This document shows positions 25,425 to 33,167 of a stretch of DNA of 39,405 nucleotides, piece by piece. The first letter of the stretch is position 1. Each line of letters starts with the position of its first letter. Source of the stretch: Pseudomonas sp. 21 (GTDB taxonomy: Bacteria > Pseudomonadota > Gammaproteobacteria > Pseudomonadales > Pseudomonadaceae); NCBI RefSeq assembly GCF_000955805.1, contig NZ_JYOA01000004.1:132595-171999 (forward strand), read 5' to 3'. The notes under the pieces were generated by a model, which saw only the letters and a list, made by a program, of their open reading frames with translations, was not told where the DNA came from and did not search any database. The position numbers and the translations under genes were made by a program.

Positions 25425-27056
25425 TCATTTCCGGCAGACAAACGCAAACTGCACTTCACGACAAGTCACACCATGACGCGACACCATAGCGTTCAGAGCA
25501 ACCTCGTCAGGGTAATCCCGCTTCATGAAGACATAAGCGGAACGAGAGGTATCTGACTCGTCAATTTCCTGCTGAACATCATCACAACGAGGATTGTAAC
25601 GCGAGATGTATCCAGTATTCAGCTTAAGTTCATGACGCGCCGCATATCCCATTAGCGGGAGAAGATTCGAGTACGCTTCTCCACCACAACGGAATTTCGG
25701 ATAGAAATACAGAACATTTGCCCCTCTAAGCGCGCTATTCCAAGAATCCACGTCGATTACCGGGTGGTACGCTACTGCAGCACGCTCGCGAGTTTGTTTA
25801 TAAATCGGCTTGAGGTCCAATATCTGTATGGCAACCATCATGATCGCCAGGCAGACGAACACTTGCGGGCGGGTCCCCTTGTAAAGACGGTACAACGCGA
25901 AGATGGCAAGTACATAGCCGACCAGCCAGAAAAACCGCCCCGATACACGGAATTGCGTCACGAGTCCCTGCAAGAAGCCGGGATAGTTCACAGTAGCAAT
26001 CAGACTCTCACCGGCGTAAATACGATTCGACAACGAGTAGAACGCATAGATAAAGAGAATCGCCAGCAATGGCCAGTGACGGCGCAAGGTCGCTAACCAG
26101 TCTCTGGGGGCGGCCAGCAGACTGACGAGTAACGCCAATATCACCCCTAGGCCGAGATAATTGAATCCTTCCATCTGCTCGGAAGTAACCTTGGACGAAA
26201 GTTCGATGAATCGCCCTCCCATAAAGGGCGAAATAAGGTTCATCGAATAGACACCAAAACCAGTATCGGTACCTACGGCGCCACTGGACATGGGAAACAG
26301 GAAGATGAAAAGCGAGACGAAAAGCAGCCCAAACGGAAGAATCGCCAAGAGAAGCGATCTCAAACGCTTATGGGCGTCCACGCGTGCAATAGCGGCCAGG
26401 TAGACACCGCTAATCATAACGAAGATATAGATATTGATATAAAAGGCCAATGGCACCAGCCAGATCCAACAATGGCTCAGGACCTTACAGCGACAACTTC
26501 TCAAATAACAGGCTACGGCAAATAGCAACAACCAGTGCGACATTAGCGAGATGTGCCCAAGCCGATAAAGAAGCGCCGGGAACGTAATCAGCAACACGCA
26601 CAGAGAGATCAAAAAAACCCACGATCGGACTTGCAGCTCGCGTGCAATCCACCACGCAGCCACCCCTTGCAAGATGAAGCAGAGCGTCACCCAATAACCG
26701 AAGGGATTGAAATAGCCAATAGCCTTGGGCAAAAACAGCTTGAGCAGGAAGGCGTAAGCAGGGACGGCGTCAACGAAGGTAGCCCGCGTGCCTTCGGGGT
26801 AGTTCAAACTATCGAATGCAAGCAGCGGATAGCTCCACGGTGCCGACAGATACATATTGAAGCCGGAGACGTACTGGGTGACGTCTTCGGTCTCAAGCAA
26901 CCAGAAACCGGAGTCGCCCAGAACGAAGTGAATGCCATAGGTAGCCAGGACGAACGCCAACGACAGACAGACGACACATAGCAACGACAGACCATCAAAC
27001 CCAAGAAGTCGCTCGCGCCATCCCGTGCCCATCATGCCCCTCGAATCTCCTCGCAT
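25425..27056 (-). CDS. Large membrane protein in the GtrC position, probable glycan-modifying glycosyltransferase
   Basis: About 543 residues with some eleven hydrophobic segments, then a soluble tail of about 120 residues. After the first segment comes GDSGFWLLETEDVTQYVSG, with acidic residues where GT-C transferases keep theirs, and NYPEGTRATFVDAVPAYAF. TQFRVSGRFFWLVGYV is later. The soluble tail has four cysteines (FRCGGE, NPRCDD, VTCREV, FVCRK). GtrA and GtrB follow, so the protein should use the lipid-linked sugar made by them. The start is uncertain: ATGs end at 27065, 27056 and 27035, and the last has AGGAG ahead. Parts of the gene are clearly AT-rich (for example 26401-26460, under 40% G+C), unlike the genes around it. 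Confidence 0.75.
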   Translation of the reverse strand: MRGDSRGMMGTGWRERLLGFDGLSLLCVVCLSLAFVLATYGIHFVLGDSGFWLLETEDVTQYVSGFNMYLSAPWSYPLLAFDSLNYPEGTRATFVDAVPAYAFLLKLFLPKAIGYFNPFGYWVTLCFILQGVAAWWIARELQVRSWVFLISLCVLLITFPALLYRLGHISLMSHWLLLFAVACYLRSCRCKVLSHCWIWLVPLAFYINIYIFVMISGVYLAAIARVDAHKRLRSLLLAILPFGLLFVSLFIFLFPMSSGAVGTDTGFGVYSMNLISPFMGGRFIELSSKVTSEQMEGFNYLGLGVILALLVSLLAAPRDWLATLRRHWPLLAILFIYAFYSLSNRIYAGESLIATVNYPGFLQGLVTQFRVSGRFFWLVGYVLAIFALYRLYKGTRPQVFVCLAIMMVAIQILDLKPIYKQTRERAAVAYHPVIDVDSWNSALRGANVLYFYPKFRCGGEAYSNLLPLMGYAARHELKLNTGYISRYNPRCDDVQQEIDESDTSRSAYVFMKRDYPDEVALNAMVSRHGVTCREVQFAFVCRK

Positions 27057-27184
27057 CACGACCATTCCCTTCAAGCCTCAACGACTGCCCCATGGACGAT
27101 GCGGGCTGCCATCCCGCATTCCGGCGGGACTGCAAAGCGGGCGAATCTAATTTATTTTCGGGTTGCTAAGCAAATGCTTCAGCC

Positions 27185-27847
27185 TCAGCGCTTGCGGCAA
27201 AGACTCATCCCATCCCCAATCGGCACCAGCGAGTAATCCACGCGCTCATCCGTCTTCAGCGCCAGGTTGAGTTGCTGGATCGCCCGCGTATCCGCGCTTT
27301 CCGGATTCGCTTCCAGCACCCGCCCACTCCACAGCACGTTGTCGAAGACCACCAGGCCGCCTTCGCGCAGCAGGGTCAGGGCGTGCTCCAGGTAAACGGG
27401 ATAGTTGGCCTTGTCGGCATCGATGAAAACCAGGTCGAAACTGCCTTGCTGGTCGCCGGCCACCAGGGCTTCCAGCGTGACCAGCGCCGGCCCTAGGCGC
27501 AGCTCGATGCAAGCATCGACGCCAGCGTCATGCCAGTAACCTCGAGCGATGTCGTTGTACTCACCGGGAAGATCGCAACAAAGGATATGGCCGCCCTCAG
27601 GCAAGGCCTCGGCCATGCACAGGGCGCTGTAGCCGGTGAAGGTACCGATTTCGAGGATGCGTTTCGCGCCGGTAAGCCTGACCAGAAAGGCCAGGAACTG
27701 CCCCTGTTCCGGGGCAACCTGCCAGCGGGACATCGGCAGGTTGGCAGTCTCCGCGCGCAGGCGTGCCTTGAGCGGGGAGTCGCGCAGGGAGACGTCGAGA
27801 AGGTACTGGTAAAGCGAGTCGTCCAGGTTCAGCGTGCGGGTGGTCAT
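27185..27847 (-). CDS. SAM-dependent O-methyltransferase (caffeoyl-CoA O-methyltransferase family)
   Basis: A 220-residue soluble enzyme of the Methyltransf_3 family. MSRWQVAPEQGQFLAFLVRL leads into motif I, ILEIGTFTGYSALCMAEALP (about residues 66-85), then ILCCDLPGEY. DLVFIDADKANYPVYLEHAL contains the metal-binding Asp residues, and GGLVVFDNVLWSGRV follows: the standard cation-dependent O-methyltransferase set. AGGAGG four bases before the ATG at 27847 fixes the start. The substrate in bacteria of this group is usually unknown; catechol-type compounds are likely. It stands alone between the Gtr cassette and the NlpC genes. Confidence 0.9.
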   Translation of the reverse strand: MTTRTLNLDDSLYQYLLDVSLRDSPLKARLRAETANLPMSRWQVAPEQGQFLAFLVRLTGAKRILEIGTFTGYSALCMAEALPEGGHILCCDLPGEYNDIARGYWHDAGVDACIELRLGPALVTLEALVAGDQQGSFDLVFIDADKANYPVYLEHALTLLREGGLVVFDNVLWSGRVLEANPESADTRAIQQLNLALKTDERVDYSLVPIGDGMSLCRKR

Positions 27848-27862
27848 GGGCCCTCCTGAGAA

Positions 27863-28393
27863 TCAGGGGTGGAGGGCGAGACTCTGCACGGCGAGGACAC
27901 GCTTGGCTTCCAGGAAGGCTTTCTGCCAATAGGCGCTGTCAAGGCTGTCCAGGCGTACGGTCCCGCCCGTTCTGGGCGCATGAACGAAGCGCCCTTCCCC
28001 GACATAGATACCCGCATGGCTGACACCACGTCCACCGCTGGTGGCAAAGAACACCAGGTCGCCACTCTGCAAGGACTCGCGACCAACGGTCGGAGCACGC
28101 ATGGAAATCATCTCGCGAGTGGAACGCGGCAGCATCAGGCCGGTGGCATCGCGGTAAACGTAGCCGATCAGGCCGCTGCAATCGAACCCACCGTCGGGCG
28201 TATTGCCGCCCCAGCGATAGGGAGTACCGACCAGGCCAATGGCACGGATCAGGACATCGTCGGCAGCCTGGGTGTTGTAGACGGGAGCAGCGGGCGCGTT
28301 CACCACGGGAGGCGGCGACGGCGGAGTGCGACTGGCGCAGGCGGCCAGCGAGGCAAGAAAAGCGAGGAGAATGATGCGCTGAGGAACGAGCAT
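27863..28393 (-). CDS. NlpC/P60 lipoprotein, probable peptidoglycan endopeptidase (first of two)
   Basis: A 176-residue lipoprotein: signal with lipobox SLAAC, then a proline-rich linker and an NlpC/P60 domain. The catalytic Cys is in GGFDCSGLIGYVYR (after GTPYRWGGN), the His in GVSHAGIYVGEGRFVHAP. The family (Spr/MepS-like) cleaves peptide stems of murein. I start at the ATG ending at 28393; only a weak GGGA lies ahead. The O-methyltransferase begins 16 bases beyond its stop. The second copy lies upstream at 28474 with only about 80 bases between the two. Confidence 0.88.
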   Translation of the reverse strand: MLVPQRIILLAFLASLAACASRTPPSPPPVVNAPAAPVYNTQAADDVLIRAIGLVGTPYRWGGNTPDGGFDCSGLIGYVYRDATGLMLPRSTREMISMRAPTVGRESLQSGDLVFFATSGGRGVSHAGIYVGEGRFVHAPRTGGTVRLDSLDSAYWQKAFLEAKRVLAVQSLALHP

Positions 28394-28452
28394 GTGATGG
28401 CATCCCGTCAAGGAGTGCCATCACTTTGTACCAACAGTGACTTGAGCGCAAT

Positions 28453-28473
28453 ACTTAAAGTAAAACTTTAAGT
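28453..28473. repeat. 9-bp inverted repeat between the two NlpC genes
   Basis: ACTTAAAGT and ACTTTAAGT flank an AAA loop. It begins at the end of the upstream NlpC gene and lies 60 bases ahead of the next gene. The AT-rich stem could be a weak terminator or an operator of the downstream gene. Confidence 0.45.
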
Positions 28474-29094
28474 TTAGCGTGTCACCGTCTTCGGCTCGTA
28501 ACCCGGCTCGAGTACGCGTTTGGCTTCCATGTAGCTCAGGCGCCAGTAGCTCTCGTCCAGGCTGTCCACCCGCACACCACCGCCACGGCGGCTGGCGGAG
28601 TGGATGAACTGTCCGTCACCGATGTAGATGCCGGCATGGCTGACCCGACCGCGACCACGGTTGTTGAAGAAGATCAGGTCGCCCGGCTGCAGGTCTTCTT
28701 TCGAGACCAGCGGGACGTCCATGTTGATCATCTCACGCGTGGAGCGCGGCAGGCTGATGCCTGCTTCTTCGCGGAACAGATAGCCCACGAAGCCGCTGCA
28801 GTCGAAGCCGGTCCGCTCCGACTTCCCACCAAAACGGTACGGAGTACCGATCAGCGAGAACGCGCGGTCCAGAATGTCGGATACATGGGCAGTCGAACTG
28901 CCGTTATCGTTTTTGGCCCCCTCGTCCTGCGACTCATTCATCAGCGCTATGTTGTGCTGATTTACCTGGAACGCTGCTCGAGTGGCAGGCACTGAAGCGA
29001 CCTGGTTCGGCTGCGATTCCGGCGAATGGCTGGCGCAAGCTGCCAGCAGCAGAACGAAACTCATGGGCACGAGGGGTGCTAAGCGTTTAAGCAT
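28474..29094 (-). CDS. NlpC/P60 lipoprotein, probable peptidoglycan endopeptidase (second copy)
   Basis: A 206-residue lipoprotein with lipobox LLAAC (Cys at about 20), a linker of about 55 residues, and an NlpC/P60 domain. Catalytic Cys is in TGFDCSGFVGYLFR after GTPYRFGGK, and the His is in RVSHAGIYIGDGQFIHS. Both genes share STREMI[SN]M and the endings of the form VRVDSLDESYWR..YMEAKRVL, so they are tandem paralogs. The start is the ATG ending at 29094; a GTG two codons earlier is in frame. Hydrolase activity on murein stem peptides is expected, at the outer membrane's inner face. Confidence 0.9.
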   Translation of the reverse strand: MLKRLAPLVPMSFVLLLAACASHSPESQPNQVASVPATRAAFQVNQHNIALMNESQDEGAKNDNGSSTAHVSDILDRAFSLIGTPYRFGGKSERTGFDCSGFVGYLFREEAGISLPRSTREMINMDVPLVSKEDLQPGDLIFFNNRGRGRVSHAGIYIGDGQFIHSASRRGGGVRVDSLDESYWRLSYMEAKRVLEPGYEPKTVTR

Positions 29095-29127
29095 GGGCAC
29101 GACCGTGTCTCATTAGCTCCATTTATT

Positions 29128-29147
29128 AGCGGGCTAATTTGCCCGCT
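29128..29147 (-). terminator. Hairpin between the sirtuin gene and the NlpC genes
   Basis: AGCGGGC and GCCCGCT pair around a six-base AT loop; on the minus strand the stem is followed by AATAAAT. It lies 22 bases beyond the sirtuin stop, the right place to end the ttcA-tag-sirtuin transcript. The weak T-run means termination may be partial. Confidence 0.6.
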
Positions 29148-29169
29148 CAATGGGGGCAATGCAAGTTTT

Positions 29170-29934
29170 TTATCGAGGAATGTGACCCAGCAGGCGCGGC
29201 ATAATGTCTAAGGCTCGACCAACCATTCTTTCATCGACCACAGAACTGAGGTCGGTCAGCCCCGGATTTATCTCGGCAGTGAAGCCACCCGCGTCCCGCG
29301 TGCGCAGCACTGGCTCGATGATATAGGGGAAGCTCGCGGTGGTCCCTACCAGCAGAACGGCGTCGAATCCCTTGCGCAATTGCGCATAGAGCGTGTCGAT
29401 CGCCTCCTCCGGCAGCATCTCCTCGAACAGCACCACCGGTGGTCGCAATACGCCCGCACAGCGCACGCATTTGGGTGGCAGCGGGCCATCCAGATGTCCG
29501 GCCAGTTCGGTGTTTTCCAGCCCGCACGACTGGCAGTACAGCGGCGCCAGCTCGCCATGGATCTCGATCAGCCGCTCTGGCGGAGAGCCCGCCCGACGGT
29601 GGAAGCCATCGATGTTCTGCGTCAGCACCCAGCATTCGGGCTTGAGCCGTTGAAGTTCGGCGATGGCATCGTGGCCTGCATTGGGTTGTGCATTCAGGCA
29701 GGCCCTGCCCAGTTCGGCCAGGTATTTCCAGCACAGAGCGGGATCTTTCTGCAGCATCGGACCGGAGATCGCCACCTCGATGGGTATCCCTTCCGCTGTA
29801 CGGCCGTTGTAAAGGCCGCCCAGGCCGCGATAGGTCGGCATGCCCGAGTCGGCGGAGAGCCCGGCACCGGTGATCACCAGGATGCGTTCGGCGCGAGCCA
29901 GCGCGGCGCCGGTGCGTTCGATGGCCAAATCCAT
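29170..29934 (-). CDS. Sirtuin-family NAD-dependent protein deacylase
   Basis: A 254-residue sirtuin. GAGLSADSGMPTYRG is the NAD-binding motif (about residues 23-37), TQNIDGFHRRAGSP holds the catalytic His, and two CxxC pairs (CQSC and CVRC) form the zinc knuckle. Two departures: the segment after the knuckle reads VVLFEEMLPEE where most sirtuins have FGE, and the NAD-contacting GTS is GTTASFPY. ACLNAQPNAGHDAIAELQ takes the usual family position. It lacks the Tyr/Arg pair that marks succinyl-selective members, so simple deacetylation is more likely. GGAGGAGG precedes the ATG at 29934. It is 29 bases after the Tag-like gene and is probably co-transcribed with it. Confidence 0.88.
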   Translation of the reverse strand: MDLAIERTGAALARAERILVITGAGLSADSGMPTYRGLGGLYNGRTAEGIPIEVAISGPMLQKDPALCWKYLAELGRACLNAQPNAGHDAIAELQRLKPECWVLTQNIDGFHRRAGSPPERLIEIHGELAPLYCQSCGLENTELAGHLDGPLPPKCVRCAGVLRPPVVLFEEMLPEEAIDTLYAQLRKGFDAVLLVGTTASFPYIIEPVLRTRDAGGFTAEINPGLTDLSSVVDERMVGRALDIMPRLLGHIPR

Positions 29935-29963
29935 GCGCCCCTCCTCCGCGGCCGGGCCGCGCG

Positions 29964-30635
29964 TCAGTGGTTGACCGTGTACGACAGCATCATCGAGATA
30001 TGGCACAGCGGACGGCCACTTTGTTCCTGCCAGGTGTTGAACGCAGCTTGCACCAGGGCCAGGTCCTTCAGGCTGGTCGGCGTCTTGTCGACGATCTCCT
30101 GAGCCTTGAGCGCCGCGACCACATCATCACTGAGGACGAAGGTGTCCTTGCCGGCCATCCGCAGGAAGCGCGGCGCGGACATGCCGCCCAACTGATTGCC
30201 CCGCTTGGCCAGCAGCTTCCACAGGCCAACGATCTCGCTGGACGGCCAGTCGGCCAGCAGCTTGCCGAAGCCGCCGTATTCGCGGGCGATGTCGAGGACG
30301 AACTGCGCGTTGCGCGGGACGCTCTTGAGCTTGCCCAGGTGGCGGATCAGCCGGGTGTCCTGCATCAGGTTTTCCAGGCGTTCGCCGCCCATCAGCACGA
30401 CTTTCTCCGGATCGAAGCCGAAGAAGACCTCCTCGAAGGCCGGCCACTTGGCGTCCACCAGGCTGTGCTTGAGCCCGGCGCGGAAGATGCGCAGGCTGAT
30501 CAGCGACAGATAGCGATCATCGCCGACCGCCGCCAGTTCGGCCGGCGACTTGGCCTGCGGCATTCGTGCTTCCAGCGCTTCGACCGAACCGAAACGGTTC
30601 AGGCAGTATTCGTACAGCCACGGGTAATCGCGCAT
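29964..30635 (-). CDS. DNA-3-methyladenine glycosylase I (Tag)-family protein, atypical active site
   Basis: A 223-residue protein aligned to the Tag (Adenine_glyco) family through SLRIFRAGLKHSLVDAKWPAFEEVFFGFDPEKV, LIRHLGKLKSV and LWKLLAKRGNQLGGMSAPRFLRMAG. Against E. coli Tag, the segment corresponding to LEGQQAGLSW reads LRIFRAGLKH, so the substrate-contacting Glu38 is replaced and Trp46 is not conserved. The Cys4/His17 zinc ligands near the N terminus are not evident. It could be a glycosylase of changed specificity or a non-catalytic relative. AAGGA seven bases ahead sets the ATG at 30635. It follows ttcA by 19 bases. Confidence 0.75.
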   Translation of the reverse strand: MRDYPWLYEYCLNRFGSVEALEARMPQAKSPAELAAVGDDRYLSLISLRIFRAGLKHSLVDAKWPAFEEVFFGFDPEKVVLMGGERLENLMQDTRLIRHLGKLKSVPRNAQFVLDIAREYGGFGKLLADWPSSEIVGLWKLLAKRGNQLGGMSAPRFLRMAGKDTFVLSDDVVAALKAQEIVDKTPTSLKDLALVQAAFNTWQEQSGRPLCHISMMLSYTVNH

Positions 30636-30654
30636 CGGGCGTCCTTGCGAGGTC

Positions 30655-31482
30655 TTACAGGTTCATCACGTCGAGGAAGCGCGGGGTGGCGGTCTCGTCG
30701 ATGCGCAGGCTGTTGAAGTCGAACAGGTTGCGGTCGGCCAGTTGCGACGGCACCACGTTCTGCAGGGCGCGGAACATGATCTCGGTACGGCCCGGCGACT
30801 TGCGTTCCCAGTCCAGCAGCATTTCCTTGACCACCTGGCGCTGCAGGTTTTCCTGCGAGCCGCACAGGTTGCACGGAATGATCGGGAACTCCTTGAGCAC
30901 CGAGTAGGCCTCGATATCCTTCTCGTTGCAGTACGCCAGCGGGCGGATCACCACGTTGCGACCGTCGTCGGACAACAGCTTGGGCGGCATGGCCTTGAGG
31001 GTGCCGCCGTAGAACATATTGAGGAAGAAGGTTTCCAGGATGTCGTCGCGATGGTGCCCCAGCGCCATCTTGGTCGCGCCGATCTCGTCGGCGTAGGTAT
31101 AGAGAGTGCCACGGCGCAGGCGCGAGCACAGCGAGCAGGTGGTCTTGCCCTCCGGGATCTTCTCCTTCACCACCGAGTAGGTGTCCTTCTCGATGATGTG
31201 GTATTGCACGCCGATGGACTCCAGGTACGCCGGCAGCACGTGCTCGGGGAAGCCTGGCTGCTTCTGGTCCATGTTCACCGCGACGATCTCGAACTGGATC
31301 GGCGCTACCTTCTGCAGGTACAGCAGGATGTCCAGCAGGGTGTAGCTGTCCTTGCCACCGGACAGGCAGACCATCACCTTGTCGCCGTCCTCGATCATGT
31401 TGAAGTCGGTGACCGCTTCGCCAACCTGGCGGCGCAGGCGTTTCTGCAGTTTGTTCTGGTTGACCGAAAGGGTGCTGGCCAT
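30655..31482 (-). CDS. ttcA: tRNA 2-thiocytidine(32) synthetase TtcA
   Basis: TtcA thiolates C32 of several tRNAs using ATP and a [4Fe-4S] cluster. The PP-loop is [18 protein letters not shown]. The cluster cysteines are visible: [10 protein letters not shown] in the middle and IPCNLCGSQ further on. The 275-residue length is normal. The start is the ATG at 31482 ([20 protein letters not shown] follows); the frame opens eight codons earlier with TTG only. Ribosome site is weak. It heads a minus-strand unit with the Tag-like and sirtuin genes. TAAAAT at 31527-31522 (minus) could be its -10 box. Confidence 0.95.
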   Translation of the reverse strand: MASTLSVNQNKLQKRLRRQVGEAVTDFNMIEDGDKVMVCLSGGKDSYTLLDILLYLQKVAPIQFEIVAVNMDQKQPGFPEHVLPAYLESIGVQYHIIEKDTYSVVKEKIPEGKTTCSLCSRLRRGTLYTYADEIGATKMALGHHRDDILETFFLNMFYGGTLKAMPPKLLSDDGRNVVIRPLAYCNEKDIEAYSVLKEFPIIPCNLCGSQENLQRQVVKEMLLDWERKSPGRTEIMFRALQNVVPSQLADRNLFDFNSLRIDETATPRFLDVMNL

Positions 31483-31583
31483 GGTGCTCTGGAATCCGAA
31501 AGGCAAGACGAAAAGCCGGTCATTTTACGCGCAAAGCGACGCGTACCCCAGCCCCTCTATCGGGCTACTGCTAATCTGACAGC

Positions 31584-32180
31584 ATGACGCCTGATCTCGA
31601 ACCTTCACTCGACCTGACAGACCAGCTCCTGCTGCTGCTGCGGGAAGCGCCTGAAGGAATCTCCGAATTCCAGCTGATCCAGCAACTGAAGGGGCGGCAT
31701 TCCACCCATGTGCCCAACCTGCCGTTGACCGACAAGCTGGTGCTGTTCCGCACCCATTTCCTGGTGTTCAACGCGCTGTATCGACTGCGCGACCGGCTCT
31801 GGGAAGAAGGCGCCGCGCACCTGGAGATCGGCCCGCTGCAGATCCGTCTATCTCCTTATATGAGTGGCGTACAGGCGCTTGGCGAGCAGGACGCTCTGCG
31901 CGCCTACTACCTCGACGAGAAGCACCTGAAGGAAACCACCGAGCGCGACGTGGAGAAGCTGCTGGAAAGCTTCTGGACGCGCATGCAGGGCAACGAGGAA
32001 AAGGCCGCTGCGCTGGCCCTATTCGAGCTGGAAGACGGCCCGGTGGATTACGCGCTGATCAAGCTGCGCTACCGCCAACTGGTGAGCCAGCACCACCCTG
32101 ATCGCGGCGGCAGCACCACGCGATTGCAGTCGATCAACAAGGCGATGGAAATTCTGGAGCGCTATTACAGCCGCCCGTGA
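31584..32180 (+). CDS. J-domain protein of the DNAJ_related family
   Basis: A 198-residue protein. The N-terminal part (about 1-120) matches the DNAJ_related domain (LREAPEGISEFQLIQQLKGR, LFRTHFLVFNALYRLRD). The C-terminal 55 residues are a J-domain: YALIKLRYRQLVSQHHPDRGG with the HPD triad and ...INKAMEILERYY at the end. The HPD triad suggests stimulation of a DnaK/Hsc70-type ATPase. It is divergent from ttcA with about 100 bases between the genes; no good ribosome site is visible before the ATG at 31584. Confidence 0.87.
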   Translation: MTPDLEPSLDLTDQLLLLLREAPEGISEFQLIQQLKGRHSTHVPNLPLTDKLVLFRTHFLVFNALYRLRDRLWEEGAAHLEIGPLQIRLSPYMSGVQALGEQDALRAYYLDEKHLKETTERDVEKLLESFWTRMQGNEEKAAALALFELEDGPVDYALIKLRYRQLVSQHHPDRGGSTTRLQSINKAMEILERYYSRP

Positions 32181-32340
32181 AACTTCCATTTGCTCTAACA
32201 CCACGGACGACGTGGCCTGCAGCCATTCCTATACTGCGACTTAAGGTCGCATAGGTCGGCCGGGCACCGGATGACGCTGGCTACGCGTATTCGGCGCCTC
32301 GCTGGGGGGCGACCTTCTATAAGAAGAGGAGAATGCTGAC

Positions 32341-32937
32341 ATGATCCATCATGTGTGGGGGCTCTTCACCCATCCCGATCAGGAATGGCAGGACATCCGT
32401 GGCGAGGAAGAATCCATCAGCCACATGTACCTGACCCACGTCCTGATCCTCGCTGCCATCCCGGTCATTTCCGCCTACATCGGCACCACGCAGGTCGGCT
32501 GGGTATTGGGCAATGCGGGACCGGTCAAGCTGACGGCCGCCAGTGCGATCCAGCTGACCATCATGACTTACATCGCCATGCTCGCCGGCGTCGCCGTGAT
32601 GGGCGCCTTCATCCACTGGATGGCTCGTACGTACGACGCGTCGCCATCGCTGACCCAATGCATCGTCTTCGCTGCGTACACCGCGACTCCGCTGTTCATC
32701 GGCGGCCTGGCGGCGCTCTACCCGCACCTGTGGCTGGGCATGATCATCGGCACTGCCGCGATCTGCTACACCGTCTACCTGCTCTACGTCGGCATCCCGA
32801 CCTTCATGAACATTCCCAAGGATGAAGGTTTCCTGTTCTCCAGCTCCGTGCTGGCGGTAGGACTGGTGGTGCTGGTGGCGATGATGGCCCTGTCGGTCAT
32901 CCTCTGGGGCAGCGGCGTAGGCCCGGAATACACCTGA
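32341..32937 (+). CDS. Yip1-family (DUF1282) inner membrane protein
   Basis: A 198-residue protein with five hydrophobic segments: about 31-48, 66-92, 106-125, 135-155 and 165-190. The start IHHVWGLFTHPDQEWQDIR is typical of bacterial Yip1 relatives found widely in Pseudomonas. Function is unknown; roles in membrane stress have been suggested for relatives. GAGGAG eight bases before the ATG at 32341 is a strong site. The 160 bases upstream include TATACT at 32231-32236, a plausible -10 box with no clear -35. A strong terminator follows. Confidence 0.85.
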   Translation: MIHHVWGLFTHPDQEWQDIRGEEESISHMYLTHVLILAAIPVISAYIGTTQVGWVLGNAGPVKLTAASAIQLTIMTYIAMLAGVAVMGAFIHWMARTYDASPSLTQCIVFAAYTATPLFIGGLAALYPHLWLGMIIGTAAICYTVYLLYVGIPTFMNIPKDEGFLFSSSVLAVGLVVLVAMMALSVILWGSGVGPEYT

Positions 32938-32952
32938 TTTCACCCTCTGCAA

Positions 32953-32986
32953 AAGAAGCCGGGCCCTTGTGGCCCGGTTTCTTTTT
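32953..32986 (+). terminator. Rho-independent terminator after the Yip1-family gene
   Basis: A 13-bp stem (AAGAAGCCGGGCC with GGCCCGGTTTCTT, one G-T wobble), loop CTTGT, then TTT. It begins 16 bases after the stop codon. Stem and T-run are those of a standard terminator. Confidence 0.92.
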
Positions 32987-33020
32987 GGCTCTTCACGGGA
33001 GCGAGCCGTCGGCTTCACCT

Positions 33021-33042
33021 CGCGAGCAAGCTCGCTCCTACA
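33021..33042. repeat. Single REP unit
   Basis: CGCGAGCAAGCTCGCTCC plus TACA is the same REP core as at 41-65 and 3163-3187, here missing its first three bases. A partial inverted match, GGGAGCGAGCC (32999-33008), lies just upstream, so it may be a decayed pair. The region 32987-33167 holds this, the sprT ribosome site (GGAGAA) and nothing else I can support. Confidence 0.85.
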
Positions 33043-33167
33043 GAGGGCGTCACTTGCCTGAAACTCGTCCGGCTTGCCTGAACCTGCGCCCCGGACGAGC
33101 GGCCGCGAGAAATCCTCCACCCACGCTCCGACTGCGGCATAATCTGCCCCCGTCGGAGAACCACTGT

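Noticed and set aside
24091..27056. Prophage-borne serotype-conversion module
   Set aside because: Gtr cassettes are often phage-borne, but no integrase, phage gene or att-like repeat is visible around it.
32181..32340. Envelope-stress sigma factor (AlgU) promoter ahead of the Yip1-family gene
   Set aside because: GAAACTT and TCTAA are present but only eight bases apart, too close for the 16-17 base spacer such promoters need.
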